Positions 32,498 to 42,371 of a stretch of 64,000 nt of DNA are shown piece by piece; within the stretch, counting starts at the first letter, position 1, and the number at the start of each line of letters is the position of its first letter. This DNA is from Ascidiimonas meishanensis (GTDB taxonomy: Bacteria; Bacteroidota; Bacteroidia; Flavobacteriales; Flavobacteriaceae). The stretch is from the NCBI RefSeq assembly GCF_037782385.1, contig NZ_JBBEXD010000003.1, positions 124,001 to 188,000 of the forward strand, given 5' to 3'. The notes under the pieces are model-generated. The model ran no database searches, was not told where the DNA came from, and saw nothing but the letters and a program-made list of their open reading frames with translations. The position numbers and the translations under genes were made by a program.

Positions 32498-34285
32498 ATG
32501 GCTCATATTTCTATTACACTTAAATTACAAACTTTACCAGAGAGTGCGGGAGTGTATCAATTCTATGATAAAGCGGGTGTCATTTTATATGTAGGTAAGG
32601 CGAAAAATTTAAAAAAAAGAGTTTCATCATATTTTCAAAAAAATCACGATACTGGTAAGACTCGTGTTTTAGTCAAAAAGATTAGCAGTATAAATCATAT
32701 TGTGGTTCCATCAGAAACAGATGCATTATTACTGGAGAACAATCTAATTAAAAAATATAAACCAAGATATAATGTATTGCTTAAAGATGATAAATCCTAC
32801 CCATGGATTTGCATTAAGAATGAACGTTTTCCTCGTGTATTTCCTACAAGAAAGCTAATAAAAGATGGTTCTGAGTATTATGGGCCCTATACGAGTATGA
32901 AAACGGTAAGAACCCTTCTAGACCTAATTAAAGGGCTTTATTCTTTAAGAACATGCAACTATGACCTTGCTGAGGAGAAAGTAAAAAATGGTAAATACAA
33001 AATTTGCTTAGAGTATCATCTGGGAAATTGTAAAGGTCCTTGTGAAGATTTACAATCATTTGAGGAATATGAGGATCAAATTAGCCATATTCGTGATATT
33101 GTTAAAGGAAATTTTAAAAATTCATTAGTTCGTTTTAAAATGCAAATGAAAGTTTTGGCAAATGAAATGCATTTTGAGGAGGCACAAAGAATCAAAGAAA
33201 AAATTGAAATTCTTGAAAACTATCAATCAAAATCTACCGTAGTCAATCCAAAAATTAATAATGTAGATGTTTTTTCTATTATCTCTGATGAGAGTTATGG
33301 TTATGTTAATTTTCTTCAGCTTTCTTATGGATCTATTGTAAGATCACATACCATAGAGCTAAAAAAGAAGCTAGATGAGTCTAACAAAGAACTTTTGGAG
33401 CTGGCAATTACCGAGATAAGACAGCGGTTTCATTCGCAATCAAAAGAGATCTATGCACCTATTAAAGTGGAAGTTGTAGAAGGTATTAAAGTAACAGTCC
33501 CAAAGCTTGGTGATAAAAAAAGAATTTTGGAGCTTTCAGAAAGAAATGCAAAGTTTTATAGACAAGAAAGATTCAAACAAGCTAGAATTGTAGATCCAGA
33601 TAGGCATACCAATCGCCTTATGGCACAAATGAAAAAAGACCTTAGGCTTTCTAGAGAGCCAAGACATATAGAATGTTTTGATAATTCTAATATACAAGGT
33701 ACTAATCCTGTTGCTGCTTGTGTGGTTTTCAAAGATGGCAAACCAAATAAAAAGGAATATAGACATTACAACATTAAAACTGTTGAAGGGCCAGATGACT
33801 TTGCCTCTATGGAAGAAGTGGTATTTAGAAGATATAAACGTTTGCTAGAAGAAGCTGCAGAATTGCCGCAGTTGATTGTTATAGATGGGGGAAAAGGGCA
33901 GCTTTCATCTGCCCTGAAGAGTTTAGATTTATTAGGGCTAAGAGGTAAGATTGCCATTATTGGAATTGCCAAGAGGCTAGAAGAAATTTATTACCCAGAT
34001 GATCCTGTACCTTTATATCTCGATAAAAAATCAGAAACCTTAAAAATTATTCAACAATTACGTAATGAAGCACATAGGTTTGGGATTACTTTTCATAGAA
34101 AAAAGAGGAGTAAAGCGGCTATTAATTCGGAATTGGAAACAATTGATGGAATAGGAGAAAAAACGGTGCAAGAATTATTAAAACAATTTAAATCAGTAAA
34201 AAGGGTAAAAGAAGCTTCCCTGGAAATGTTAGTGAATGCCATTGGTCGTTCAAAAGGAGCAAAAGTTTATAAAAGTTTACATTAA
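32498..34285 (+). CDS. uvrC: Excinuclease ABC subunit C
   Basis: The 595-residue protein makes both incisions in nucleotide excision repair. It has an N-terminal GIY-YIG domain (SAGVYQFYDKAG-VILYVGKAKNLKKR, residues about 16-43) and a UVR motif that binds UvrB (NEMHFEEAQRIKEK near residue 225). The RNase H-like endonuclease includes IECFDNSNIQGTNPVAACVV and VIDGGKGQL, and a C-terminal HhH pair includes IDGIGEKTVQELL. The length is normal. It is followed 13 bp later by the patatin-like gene. Confidence 0.96.
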   Translation: MAHISITLKLQTLPESAGVYQFYDKAGVILYVGKAKNLKKRVSSYFQKNHDTGKTRVLVKKISSINHIVVPSETDALLLENNLIKKYKPRYNVLLKDDKSYPWICIKNERFPRVFPTRKLIKDGSEYYGPYTSMKTVRTLLDLIKGLYSLRTCNYDLAEEKVKNGKYKICLEYHLGNCKGPCEDLQSFEEYEDQISHIRDIVKGNFKNSLVRFKMQMKVLANEMHFEEAQRIKEKIEILENYQSKSTVVNPKINNVDVFSIISDESYGYVNFLQLSYGSIVRSHTIELKKKLDESNKELLELAITEIRQRFHSQSKEIYAPIKVEVVEGIKVTVPKLGDKKRILELSERNAKFYRQERFKQARIVDPDRHTNRLMAQMKKDLRLSREPRHIECFDNSNIQGTNPVAACVVFKDGKPNKKEYRHYNIKTVEGPDDFASMEEVVFRRYKRLLEEAAELPQLIVIDGGKGQLSSALKSLDLLGLRGKIAIIGIAKRLEEIYYPDDPVPLYLDKKSETLKIIQQLRNEAHRFGITFHRKKRSKAAINSELETIDGIGEKTVQELLKQFKSVKRVKEASLEMLVNAIGRSKGAKVYKSLH

Positions 34286-34298
34286 TTGAATTATAATT

Positions 34299-36521
34299 TT
34301 GAAAAAAATAGTCTTCATACTCATTTTAATTCTTTTGAACTTTCCGGTTTTAGCGCAGGAATTAGATAATTCAGATGTTAAAGTAGGCTTAGTGCTTAGT
34401 GGTGGCGGTGCCAAAGGATTTGCTCATATAGGCGCATTAAAAGTCATAGAGGAAGCAGGTGTTCGTATAGATTATATTGGAGGCACTAGTATGGGTGCTA
34501 TCATAGGCGCTTTATATGCATCTGGCTATTCTGCGCATGAGTTAGACTCTATTTTTAGTAATACCAACTTCAATAAACTTATTCAAGATGAGATTCCAAG
34601 AAGTGCTAAAACCTTTTATGAAAAAGAAGATCAAGAAAGATATTCCCTTACACTACCTTTTGATAATTTCAAAGTAAAGTTTCCTTCTGCAATTTCTAGG
34701 GGTCAAAATGTGTATAATCTATTAACCAGATTACTGCAGCATGTTAGAGATGTAGAAGATTTTAACCAATTACCAATCCCCTTCTTTTGCATTGCTACCA
34801 ATATAGAAACTGGGGAAGCAGTAGTTTTGAATAAAGGTTATTTACCTGAGGCTATTAGCGCTAGTGGAGCTTTTCCTTCACTTTTTGAACCTGTTGAGAT
34901 TGATGGTAAATTATTATTAGATGGAGGAATTGTTAATAATTACCCGATTTTTAAAGTGAAGAAAATGGGTGCCGATGTGATTATTGGTGTTGATGTACAA
35001 GATGCGCTGTCTGATCGTAAGCGACTTACTTCAGCCACAGATATTCTCTTTCAGATCAATAATTATAGAACGGTGAATGATATGAAAATAAAGGCTAAAG
35101 AAACCGATGTTTATATCAAACCTAATATAGAACCTTTTTCTGTAATCTCTTTTGAGGAGGGAGCTAAGATTATAGAAAGAGGAGAGCTTGCAGGAGCAGA
35201 AAAAATGGAAGAATTACGCATTTTGGCTGCAAGGCAGTCCAAAAAGAATATGCCTAAAGATATTCACAAGATTAAAGAAGACAGCCTTCTCATCAATAAA
35301 GTCTCTTTTGTTGGCAATGAAAGATATACACGGGCATATTTAAAAGGAAAATTGAGGTTAAAACTGGATGAAAAAATCAGTTACAAAAAATTTAATCAAG
35401 GAATAAATAATCTTTCCGCTACCAATAACTTTTCAGCAATTAGATATCGTTTAATGCCAAAAGAAGATGGTAATGAACTTATGGTAAAAATAAAAGAAAA
35501 AGACAATCGTACATTCTTAAGAATGGGAGTGCATTATGATGACCTTTACAAAAGCGCAGCACTACTAAATATTACTCAAAAGCAGCTTTTATTTGATGAT
35601 GATGTAGCTTCTTTAGATTTGATTTTGGGTGACAACCTTCGGTATAATTTTGAATATTATTTAGACAAAGGCTTTTATTGGAGTTTTGGAATGAACTCTA
35701 GGTTTAATGGGTTTAGTAAAGATGTTTCCTTTGCATTATTGCAACAGGAAACAGGAATTGAAGATGTAGAAGTAGATAGATTAGAAGTAGAAATAAAAGA
35801 TTTCACCAATCAAATTTATTTACAAACTTTGGTAAGAGAAGAGTTTGCTTTAGGAATTGGACTGGAGCATAAATACCTTAAATACGAGTCGGAAACCTTA
35901 CAACAGAATTCTGAAAATATAGTTTTTGAAAATAGTAATATATACAGCTCTTTTGGCTTTTTAAGGTTAGATACGTATGATAATAAATATTTCCCCAAAA
36001 GAGGAGTCTTTTTTGATGGTGATTTTCATCTATACCTTTATTCAACAGATTTTATAAGTGCTTTTGATCAGTTTTCAATTGGTAAAGCCAGATTTGGTTT
36101 TGCCACCCCAATAGTGAAAAAAGTAGCATTTAATTTTCAGACAGAAGGAGGATTCACACTTGGTAATGCAGAGTATAATTCTTTAGATTTCTTATTGGGA
36201 GGTTATGGGAACAATTTGATAAATAATTTTATTCCATTTTATGGGTATGATTTTATAAGCTTTGGAGGAGATAGTTACGTAAAGGCATTGTTCACTTTAG
36301 ATTATGAGTTTTTTAATAAAAATCATATTGTTTTTGCCGCAAACTACTCCAATGCAGCCAACGATATTTTTGAAAGCGGTGAGTGGTTCACCAGTCCAGA
36401 TTATTCCGGATATGCTTTTGGTTATAGTTTGGAGACGCTATTAGGCCCTATAGAAATAAAATATACGTGGTCTCCAGAAAATAAATCTCGTTGGTTTTTT
36501 AATGTAGGTTTTTGGTTTTAA
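34299..36521 (+). CDS. Patatin-like phospholipase fused to a POTRA and beta-barrel
   Basis: The 740-residue protein starts with a TTG codon followed by a signal peptide (MKKIVFILILILLNFPVLAQ). The patatin domain has the oxyanion motif GGGAKG (35-40), the nucleophile GTSMG (S64) and the partner aspartate D208 in LLLDGGIVNNY. From about residue 330 comes a POTRA-like region, then a long beta-rich barrel to the end (NVGFWF). This is the type V-d autotransporter-like arrangement known from PlpD and the RssA group, placing the lipase near the outer membrane. It may be cotranscribed with uvrC, 13 bp upstream. Confidence 0.92.
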   Translation: MKKIVFILILILLNFPVLAQELDNSDVKVGLVLSGGGAKGFAHIGALKVIEEAGVRIDYIGGTSMGAIIGALYASGYSAHELDSIFSNTNFNKLIQDEIPRSAKTFYEKEDQERYSLTLPFDNFKVKFPSAISRGQNVYNLLTRLLQHVRDVEDFNQLPIPFFCIATNIETGEAVVLNKGYLPEAISASGAFPSLFEPVEIDGKLLLDGGIVNNYPIFKVKKMGADVIIGVDVQDALSDRKRLTSATDILFQINNYRTVNDMKIKAKETDVYIKPNIEPFSVISFEEGAKIIERGELAGAEKMEELRILAARQSKKNMPKDIHKIKEDSLLINKVSFVGNERYTRAYLKGKLRLKLDEKISYKKFNQGINNLSATNNFSAIRYRLMPKEDGNELMVKIKEKDNRTFLRMGVHYDDLYKSAALLNITQKQLLFDDDVASLDLILGDNLRYNFEYYLDKGFYWSFGMNSRFNGFSKDVSFALLQQETGIEDVEVDRLEVEIKDFTNQIYLQTLVREEFALGIGLEHKYLKYESETLQQNSENIVFENSNIYSSFGFLRLDTYDNKYFPKRGVFFDGDFHLYLYSTDFISAFDQFSIGKARFGFATPIVKKVAFNFQTEGGFTLGNAEYNSLDFLLGGYGNNLINNFIPFYGYDFISFGGDSYVKALFTLDYEFFNKNHIVFAANYSNAANDIFESGEWFTSPDYSGYAFGYSLETLLGPIEIKYTWSPENKSRWFFNVGFWF

Positions 36522-36709
36522 GAAGAATCATCTATTAAAAGACACAAATATTTACGATATTTGTATTAATGACACTTTTTTGGCCCTCATTGTTAGAACA
36601 TCTTCAATATCTCATGAAGCGAAACCCTGAATGAGAGGTATGCCATGCATGGTTTTAAATCAGATTTTCGTCTAAATAAACAACTAAGTTTAATATAAAA
36701 CTTTTAAGA

Positions 36710-37870
36710 ATGCCTTTCTATCATAAATTAGGTGAAATTCCGCCTAAACGGCATACAATTTTTAGAAAACCCGATGGTAGCTTATATTACGAGCAACTTT
36801 TTGGAACTATTGGGTTTGATGGAATGTATTGCAACAGCTATCATGAAAACAGACCAACACAGGTAAAAGAAATTATTAAGAGCTATAGTGTGGCTCCTCA
36901 AGTAGCAATTCATAATCATATAAAATCATATCGCTTTCACGGTTTTAAAATTAAACCAGAAGATGATTATTTAAAAAGTAGAAAAGCGGTACTTACCAAT
37001 TCAGACTGTACCATCATTCTTGCGGCGCCCAAACATTCATTAAAAGATTACTTTTATAAGAATGCAGATGCAGATGAGTTAATTTTTATCCATAAAGGTT
37101 CGGGTAAATTACGCACGCACCTTGGTAATATTGATTTTAAATATGGTGATTATTTATTAATACCCAGAGGCGTTATTTACCAAATGAATTTTGATTCTGA
37201 AGAAAATCGTTTATTCATTGTAGAGTCACGTAGGCCAATTTATACTCCTAAACGATACAGAAATTGGTTTGGGCAACTATTAGAGCATTCCCCTTTTTGT
37301 GAGCGGGATATAAGAAAGCCTTATGAACTAGAAACCAACAATGAAAAAGGAGATTTTTTAATGAAGATTAAAAAACAGGATGAAATTTTTGAGATGGTCT
37401 ATGCTACACACCCTTTTGATGTTATAGGCTATGACGGGTATAATTTTCCATATGCATTCTCTATTCATGATTTTGAACCTATTACTGGGCGTATTCATCA
37501 GCCACCACCAGTACATCAAACTTTTGAGACCGATGCATTTGTAGTATGTAGCTTTGTGCCCAGACTGTATGATTATCATCCAAATAGTATTCCTGCACCT
37601 TATAATCATAGCAATATAGATAGTGATGAGGTCTTGTATTACGTGGATGGGGATTTTATGAGCAGAAATGATATTGATGCAGGACATATTTCTTTACATC
37701 CGGCAGGAATTCCACATGGGCCGCATCCTGGTGCTGTTGAACGAAGTATTGGTAAAGTAAAAACAGATGAGCTTGCGGTGATGGTAGATACCTTTAAGCC
37801 TTTAAAAGTTACTAAAGAGGCTATATTAATAGCAGATGAAGATTATCATAAATCTTGGCTAGAAGATTAA
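36710..37870 (+). CDS. hmgA: Homogentisate 1,2-dioxygenase
   Basis: The 386-residue iron enzyme opens the ring of homogentisate to maleylacetoacetate in tyrosine and phenylalanine breakdown. It shows the cupin-type strands around FKYGDYLLIPRGVIYQM, and the C-terminal LHPAGIPHGPHPGAVERS region holds iron-binding histidines. The length is slightly below the eukaryotic enzyme, as in other bacteria. It is 30 bp before hppD on the same strand, forming a two-gene catabolic unit. Neither maleylacetoacetate isomerase nor fumarylacetoacetase is in the window. Confidence 0.93.
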   Translation: MPFYHKLGEIPPKRHTIFRKPDGSLYYEQLFGTIGFDGMYCNSYHENRPTQVKEIIKSYSVAPQVAIHNHIKSYRFHGFKIKPEDDYLKSRKAVLTNSDCTIILAAPKHSLKDYFYKNADADELIFIHKGSGKLRTHLGNIDFKYGDYLLIPRGVIYQMNFDSEENRLFIVESRRPIYTPKRYRNWFGQLLEHSPFCERDIRKPYELETNNEKGDFLMKIKKQDEIFEMVYATHPFDVIGYDGYNFPYAFSIHDFEPITGRIHQPPPVHQTFETDAFVVCSFVPRLYDYHPNSIPAPYNHSNIDSDEVLYYVDGDFMSRNDIDAGHISLHPAGIPHGPHPGAVERSIGKVKTDELAVMVDTFKPLKVTKEAILIADEDYHKSWLED

Positions 37871-37900
37871 GCAAGACAATAATTTTTAAAACAGAATACA

Positions 37901-39040
37901 ATGAAAAATCAAAATACATCTTTAGAATTACAAAAAATAGTGCCCGATGCGGAAGATTTTCTTCCTTTGTTGGGAACAGACTATATAGAATTATATGTAG
38001 GGAATGCCAAGCAGGCAGCTCACTATTATCAGTCAGCATGGGGTTTTCAACCCGTCGCATATGCAGGTCTGGAAACGGGTATTCAAGATCGTGTTTCTTA
38101 TGTTTTAAGACAAGGTAAAATCACAATAGTACTTACATCTCCTTTACAATCTGGGGGTGATATAAATAGGCATATTGATGCACATGGAGATGGTGTGAAG
38201 TTTGTTGCGCTCTGGGTAGATGATGCATCCAAGAGTTATCAAGAAACGGTAAGAAGAGGCGCTAAAAGCTATATGGTGCCTAAAAAATTACAAGATGAGC
38301 ATGGAGAAGTGCTTCTATCAGGAATCCATACCTATGGGGAAACCATTCATATTTTTGTGGAAAGAAAAAACTACCAAGGAGTTTTTATGCCTGGGTATAA
38401 ACCCTGGAATACTTCTTACAAACCGGAAACAGTTGGATTGAAATTTGTAGATCACATGGTGGGTAATGTAGGCTGGAATGAAATGAATAAATGGTGTGAA
38501 TTTTACGCAAAAACAATGGGTTTCGCACAGTTAGTTTCTTTTGATGATAAAGACATCTCAACAGAGTATACCGCTCTTATGAGTAAGGTGATGAGTAATG
38601 GGAATGGAAGAATTAAATTTCCTATAAACGAGCCTGCTGAGGGGAAGAAGAAATCGCAAATTGAAGAGTATATTCAATTTTATAATGGAGCAGGTGTTCA
38701 ACATATTGCGCTTGCTACAGACAACATCATTGAAACGGTTAGGGCATTGCAAAGCCGTGGAGTGGAGTTTCTATTTGTTCCAGAGTCCTATTATGATACG
38801 GTATTAGAAAGGGTAGGTGAAATAGATGAAAATCTAGAGCCATTAAAGGAATTGGGTATTTTAATAGATCGGGATGATGAAGGTTATCTATTACAAATCT
38901 TCACCAAACCCGTGCTTGATAGGCCTACAATGTTTTTTGAAATAATACAAAGAAGGGGAGCGCAATCTTTTGGTAAAGGAAATTTTAAAGCACTTTTTGA
39001 AGCTATAGAAAGAGAGCAGCAAATGCGGGGAACATTGTAA
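37901..39040 (+). CDS. hppD: 4-Hydroxyphenylpyruvate dioxygenase
   Basis: The 379-residue iron enzyme converts 4-hydroxyphenylpyruvate to homogentisate, the substrate of the upstream HmgA. It has two glyoxalase-like halves: the first includes DYIELYVGNAKQAAHYYQ, and the catalytic second half carries the iron ligands in VDHMVGNV, GVQHIALAT and FFEIIQRRG. The start MKNQNTSLELQK is in line with the family. The two genes together give the committed steps of tyrosine breakdown. Confidence 0.95.
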   Translation: MKNQNTSLELQKIVPDAEDFLPLLGTDYIELYVGNAKQAAHYYQSAWGFQPVAYAGLETGIQDRVSYVLRQGKITIVLTSPLQSGGDINRHIDAHGDGVKFVALWVDDASKSYQETVRRGAKSYMVPKKLQDEHGEVLLSGIHTYGETIHIFVERKNYQGVFMPGYKPWNTSYKPETVGLKFVDHMVGNVGWNEMNKWCEFYAKTMGFAQLVSFDDKDISTEYTALMSKVMSNGNGRIKFPINEPAEGKKKSQIEEYIQFYNGAGVQHIALATDNIIETVRALQSRGVEFLFVPESYYDTVLERVGEIDENLEPLKELGILIDRDDEGYLLQIFTKPVLDRPTMFFEIIQRRGAQSFGKGNFKALFEAIEREQQMRGTL

Positions 39041-39347
39041 ACAAAATACATGCTAAGAAAATCTGTAAGTTTTTGATTTTAAGTTTTAAAAGTTGAAACA
39101 ACTAATGTTAAAGCAGTTAAAAAGGCATTCTTAGATTAGAGTGACTCCCTATTTTTGCATTTTCAAAAGAGGAGGCTTTTTGCGAATTTAGCAAATTTCC
39201 ATAATTAAAGTTTTGGTTGATAAGAAAAATAGCCCGGTTTTAAGCCGGGCTATTTTTGTTTTGATAATTTTTGGAACAGAAATTGTTTAACACAATATTA
39301 AAATCAATAATGTAATTGATTTTAGTATTTTTACAAACAATATAAGC
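39041..39347 (+). other. Non-coding region with a promoter-like box and a terminator
   Basis: This 307-bp gap after hppD has no ORF. TATTTTTG at 39150-39157 matches the -7 consensus. Small stems follow: TTTGC-GAATTTA-GCAAA near 39178-39195, and an imperfect AAAAG-GGAGG-CTTTT near 39165-39181. A strong terminator ends at 39257. A short transcript of about 95 nt could come from here, or the terminator may simply serve hppD. Confidence 0.4.
39225..39257 (+). terminator. Strong intrinsic terminator between hppD and the DUF3108 operon
   Basis: AAAAATAGCCCGG (39225-39237) pairs perfectly with CCGGGCTATTTTT (39245-39257) around TTTTAAG. This is the strongest stem in the window and would work in both directions. 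Confidence 0.9.
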
Positions 39348-40133
39348 ATGATGAAAAAACTGTTCACCATATTTATTATTTGCTTCCTTTGCAGCTTTAA
39401 AACTGCAGACTTAGGAACTAGTTCTTCTTTTAAGGCAGGAGAATGGTTTAAATTTAGAATTCATTATGGCATATTTAATGCTAGCTATGCAACCCTTCAT
39501 TTAAAGAATGATTATCTAGATGGTAAGGAAATGTTCCATGTCATAGGGAAGGGAAGAACTACAGGTCTGGCAAGGCTTTTTTTTAAAGTAGATGACAATT
39601 ATGAAAGTTATTTTGATAAAATAGAAGGAAAACCTTATCGATTTATTAGACAGATTGATGAAGGCGGTTATACCAAAAATCTTGAGATTAACTTTGATCA
39701 TTTAGCGAATAAAGCGATTGTACTTGATAAAAAGAAAAATAGAAAAACTGTTCTCTCCACACCAGAAGATGTACAAGACCTTTTATCTGCTTTTTATTAC
39801 CTTAGAAATAATTACGATGCAGATGATCTCGTATTAGGAAAATCCATAGATTTGAACATGCTTTTTGACGATGAAGAAGCATTTGTTTTTAAACTTAAGT
39901 ATATAGGTAAAGAAGTAGTGCGAACAAAGTTTGGTAAAGTGAAATGTGTTAAGTTTCGTCCTTATGTGCAATCTGGGAGAGTTTTTAAAGAGAAAGAAAG
40001 CCTTACGCTATGGGTTTCAGACGATAAAAATAAAATTCCTATCCGTATCAAAGCAGATTTAGCCGTTGGTTCATTAAAGGCAGATTTGGAAGCTTTTAAA
40101 GGACTAAAACATCAGTTTAAAATAGAAATGTAA
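39348..40133 (+). CDS. DUF3108 domain protein, exported
   Basis: The 261-residue protein has a signal peptide (MMKKLFTIFIICFLCSF) and a DUF3108 domain covering most of the mature part, with FRIHYGIFNASYATLHL near residue 35 and TLWVSDDKNKIPIRI near the end. The family is periplasmic and of unknown function. Its TAA overlaps the ATG of the tryptophan dioxygenase gene by one base. It leads a four-gene set with that gene, an M23 peptidase and pgi. Confidence 0.87.
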   Translation: MMKKLFTIFIICFLCSFKTADLGTSSSFKAGEWFKFRIHYGIFNASYATLHLKNDYLDGKEMFHVIGKGRTTGLARLFFKVDDNYESYFDKIEGKPYRFIRQIDEGGYTKNLEINFDHLANKAIVLDKKKNRKTVLSTPEDVQDLLSAFYYLRNNYDADDLVLGKSIDLNMLFDDEEAFVFKLKYIGKEVVRTKFGKVKCVKFRPYVQSGRVFKEKESLTLWVSDDKNKIPIRIKADLAVGSLKADLEAFKGLKHQFKIEM

Positions 40134-41101
40134 TGGCCGATTTAGACCCGAAGCTGGCTGATAAGATTGTAAGACTCGAAGAGAAATATAGAAATTCTGG
40201 CCAAGACCTAGGTTCTTATTTAGATGGCTTGCTTCATGAAAGATATCTTACTTATTGGGACTATATTCATTTAGATACGTTATTAAGTCTTCAAATCCCA
40301 AGAACCCATTTCCCCGATGAGGAGATATTTATTATGTATCATCAAATAACGGAGCTTTATTTTAAGCTTATTATTCATGAACAAAAGCAAATTATTGATG
40401 ATAAATTACAGCGATCTAGTTTTTTTACTCAACGCGTCAATCGCATCAATAATTATTATAAGGCACTAATCTCATCATTTGAAATTATGATCAATGGGAT
40501 GGAGAGGGAGCAATTTCTCCAATATAGAATGTCATTACTTCCGGCAAGTGGTTTCCAGTCTGCACAATACAGAATGATTGAATTTTATGCTACTCCCCTT
40601 GAAAACTTAGTGCATCATTCAGTAAGAGAAAAGTTTTCATCAAAAAGTAGTCAGGAAAAATTGTATGATAATATTTATTGGAAAAAAGGCGCCACAGATA
40701 CCAAAACAGGAGAAAAAACGTTGACCCTAAAACAATTTGAATATAGATATACTCCTAGATTTATCAGAATCACTAAAGAAGTTAAAAATAGTACTATTTA
40801 TCATAGGTATTTACAGCTTCCAGATAATGAGAAGAAATCAACAGAATTAATTAAAGCATTAAAACAACTGGATACAAACGCAAATGTAAACTGGCCGCTC
40901 ATGCATATGGGTTCTGCGTATAGGTATTTAAGAAAAGACAAAACAGCTATAGATGCCACTGGAGGAACCAATTGGGAACAATATTTACCTCCAAGTTTTC
41001 AGAAAATCATCTTTTTTCCTGAAATTTGGTCCATAGAAGAGAAAAAGAATTGGGGAAAGCAATGGGTAAACCATGAGTTTAATCCGGAAAAAGCAGACTA
41101 A
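40133..41101 (+). CDS. Tryptophan 2,3-dioxygenase
   Basis: The 322-residue haem enzyme opens the indole ring of tryptophan to N-formylkynurenine. Conserved segments include SYLDGLLHERYLTYWDYIHLD, the helix IMYHQITELYFKLIIHE and the C-terminal DATGGTNWEQYLPPS. The start overlaps the upstream stop by one base, and the M23 gene follows after 3 bp. The other steps of the kynurenine pathway are not here. Placement between envelope genes is unusual for a catabolic enzyme, but the core motifs leave little doubt about the identity. Confidence 0.92.
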   Translation: MADLDPKLADKIVRLEEKYRNSGQDLGSYLDGLLHERYLTYWDYIHLDTLLSLQIPRTHFPDEEIFIMYHQITELYFKLIIHEQKQIIDDKLQRSSFFTQRVNRINNYYKALISSFEIMINGMEREQFLQYRMSLLPASGFQSAQYRMIEFYATPLENLVHHSVREKFSSKSSQEKLYDNIYWKKGATDTKTGEKTLTLKQFEYRYTPRFIRITKEVKNSTIYHRYLQLPDNEKKSTELIKALKQLDTNANVNWPLMHMGSAYRYLRKDKTAIDATGGTNWEQYLPPSFQKIIFFPEIWSIEEKKNWGKQWVNHEFNPEKAD

Positions 41102-41104
41102 TAT

Positions 41105-42367
41105 ATGAAAAAAGTAATTTTGTTTTTAACTACGATGATTTTAATCATTGCTTGTAAAGACGAAAAGAAGCCTGAGAAAGTGGTTGTTGAAGAGCCTAAG
41201 GTTGAGGTAGAAGAACCAATAGAGTTTGGTTTTAATCTAAATGAATACGATGTACAAAAGGATACTGTAAAATCTGGAGATAGTTTTGGTGAAATTTTGT
41301 TAGGACATAGTGTGGGTTATCCCAAAATTGCAGAAATTACAGATCTTGTTAAAGATACTTTTGATGTTCGTAAAATAAGAGCTGGTAAAACGTATACGTT
41401 GCTTAAATCAAAAGACACTGCAGGACAGGCACAGGTTTTTATATACAAACATGATAATATCAACTACACTATTGTTGATTTTAGGGATTCAATCATACAA
41501 GCATATAATCACAAAAAACCAGTAACTTACATAGAAAGAGAAGCGTCTGGAACTATAACAACAACGCTTTCAGAAGCTATTCTAGAGCAGGGAATAGATT
41601 ATAACGTCATTAATGATCTTTCAAGCATTTATGCATGGACAGTTGATTTTTTTAAATTACAAAAGGGAGATAAGTTTAAAGTAATATACAAAGAGCGTTT
41701 TATAGAAGATACTATCTATGCGGGTGCCGAAAATATAGAAGCTGCATATTTTGAACATAATGGAAGACCCTTTTATGCCTTTTTATTTGAGACAGATAGT
41801 GTTAAAGGAACTGTTGATTATTATGATGATGAGGCAAATACACTAAGAAGAGCCTTCTTAAAAGCACCGCTTAAATTTAGTAGAATTTCCTCAAGATTTT
41901 CACCAAGGCGTTTTCATCCGGTTCAGAAAAGATGGAAGGCCCACAAAGGCACAGATTATGCTGCACCAAGAGGAACACCTATTATGGCTACGGCAAATGG
42001 GTATATTACAAAATCAGGATACACAGGTGGTAATGGAAATTATGTAAAAATCCGGCATAATAGCACCTATGAAACGCAATACCTGCATATGACCAAAAGA
42101 GCAGTGCGCGCGGGTCAATTTGTTAAGCAAGGAGATATTATAGGGTATGTTGGAAGTACAGGTCTTGCAACTGGCCCCCATGTTTGTTACAGATTCTGGA
42201 AGAATGGAAGACAGGTAGATCCGTATCGTCAAGACCTTCCAGCAGCAGAGCCTATTAAACCAGAGCTTAAAGAAACTTATTTAAAATTTATTGCACCTAA
42301 AATAGAGCAAATAGATTGCATTCCTCTCTACGAAGCTCAGGAAGAGTTCGTAACCGACTTAAATTAG
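41105..42367 (+). CDS. M23 family peptidase lipoprotein with a Cys-for-His zinc site
   Basis: The 420-residue protein has a lipoprotein signal ending in IIAC, then an acidic linker, an N-terminal region with SGDSFGEILLG, and a LytM-type endopeptidase domain. The zinc ligands His280 and Asp284 (HKGTD) and the catalytic His328 (YLHM) are present. The last element, usually HxH, reads HVC at 359-361, so a cysteine takes the place of the third zinc ligand. It likely cuts peptidoglycan stem peptides from the periplasm. It is 3 bp after the dioxygenase gene and 4 bp before pgi. Confidence 0.92.
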   Translation: MKKVILFLTTMILIIACKDEKKPEKVVVEEPKVEVEEPIEFGFNLNEYDVQKDTVKSGDSFGEILLGHSVGYPKIAEITDLVKDTFDVRKIRAGKTYTLLKSKDTAGQAQVFIYKHDNINYTIVDFRDSIIQAYNHKKPVTYIEREASGTITTTLSEAILEQGIDYNVINDLSSIYAWTVDFFKLQKGDKFKVIYKERFIEDTIYAGAENIEAAYFEHNGRPFYAFLFETDSVKGTVDYYDDEANTLRRAFLKAPLKFSRISSRFSPRRFHPVQKRWKAHKGTDYAAPRGTPIMATANGYITKSGYTGGNGNYVKIRHNSTYETQYLHMTKRAVRAGQFVKQGDIIGYVGSTGLATGPHVCYRFWKNGRQVDPYRQDLPAAEPIKPELKETYLKFIAPKIEQIDCIPLYEAQEEFVTDLN

Positions 42368-42371
42368 AAAT

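Noticed and set aside
36522..36709. The promoter region of hmgA
   Set aside because: GATATTTG-like text is present, but no exact TAnnTTTG with a spaced TTG was found, so no promoter was called.
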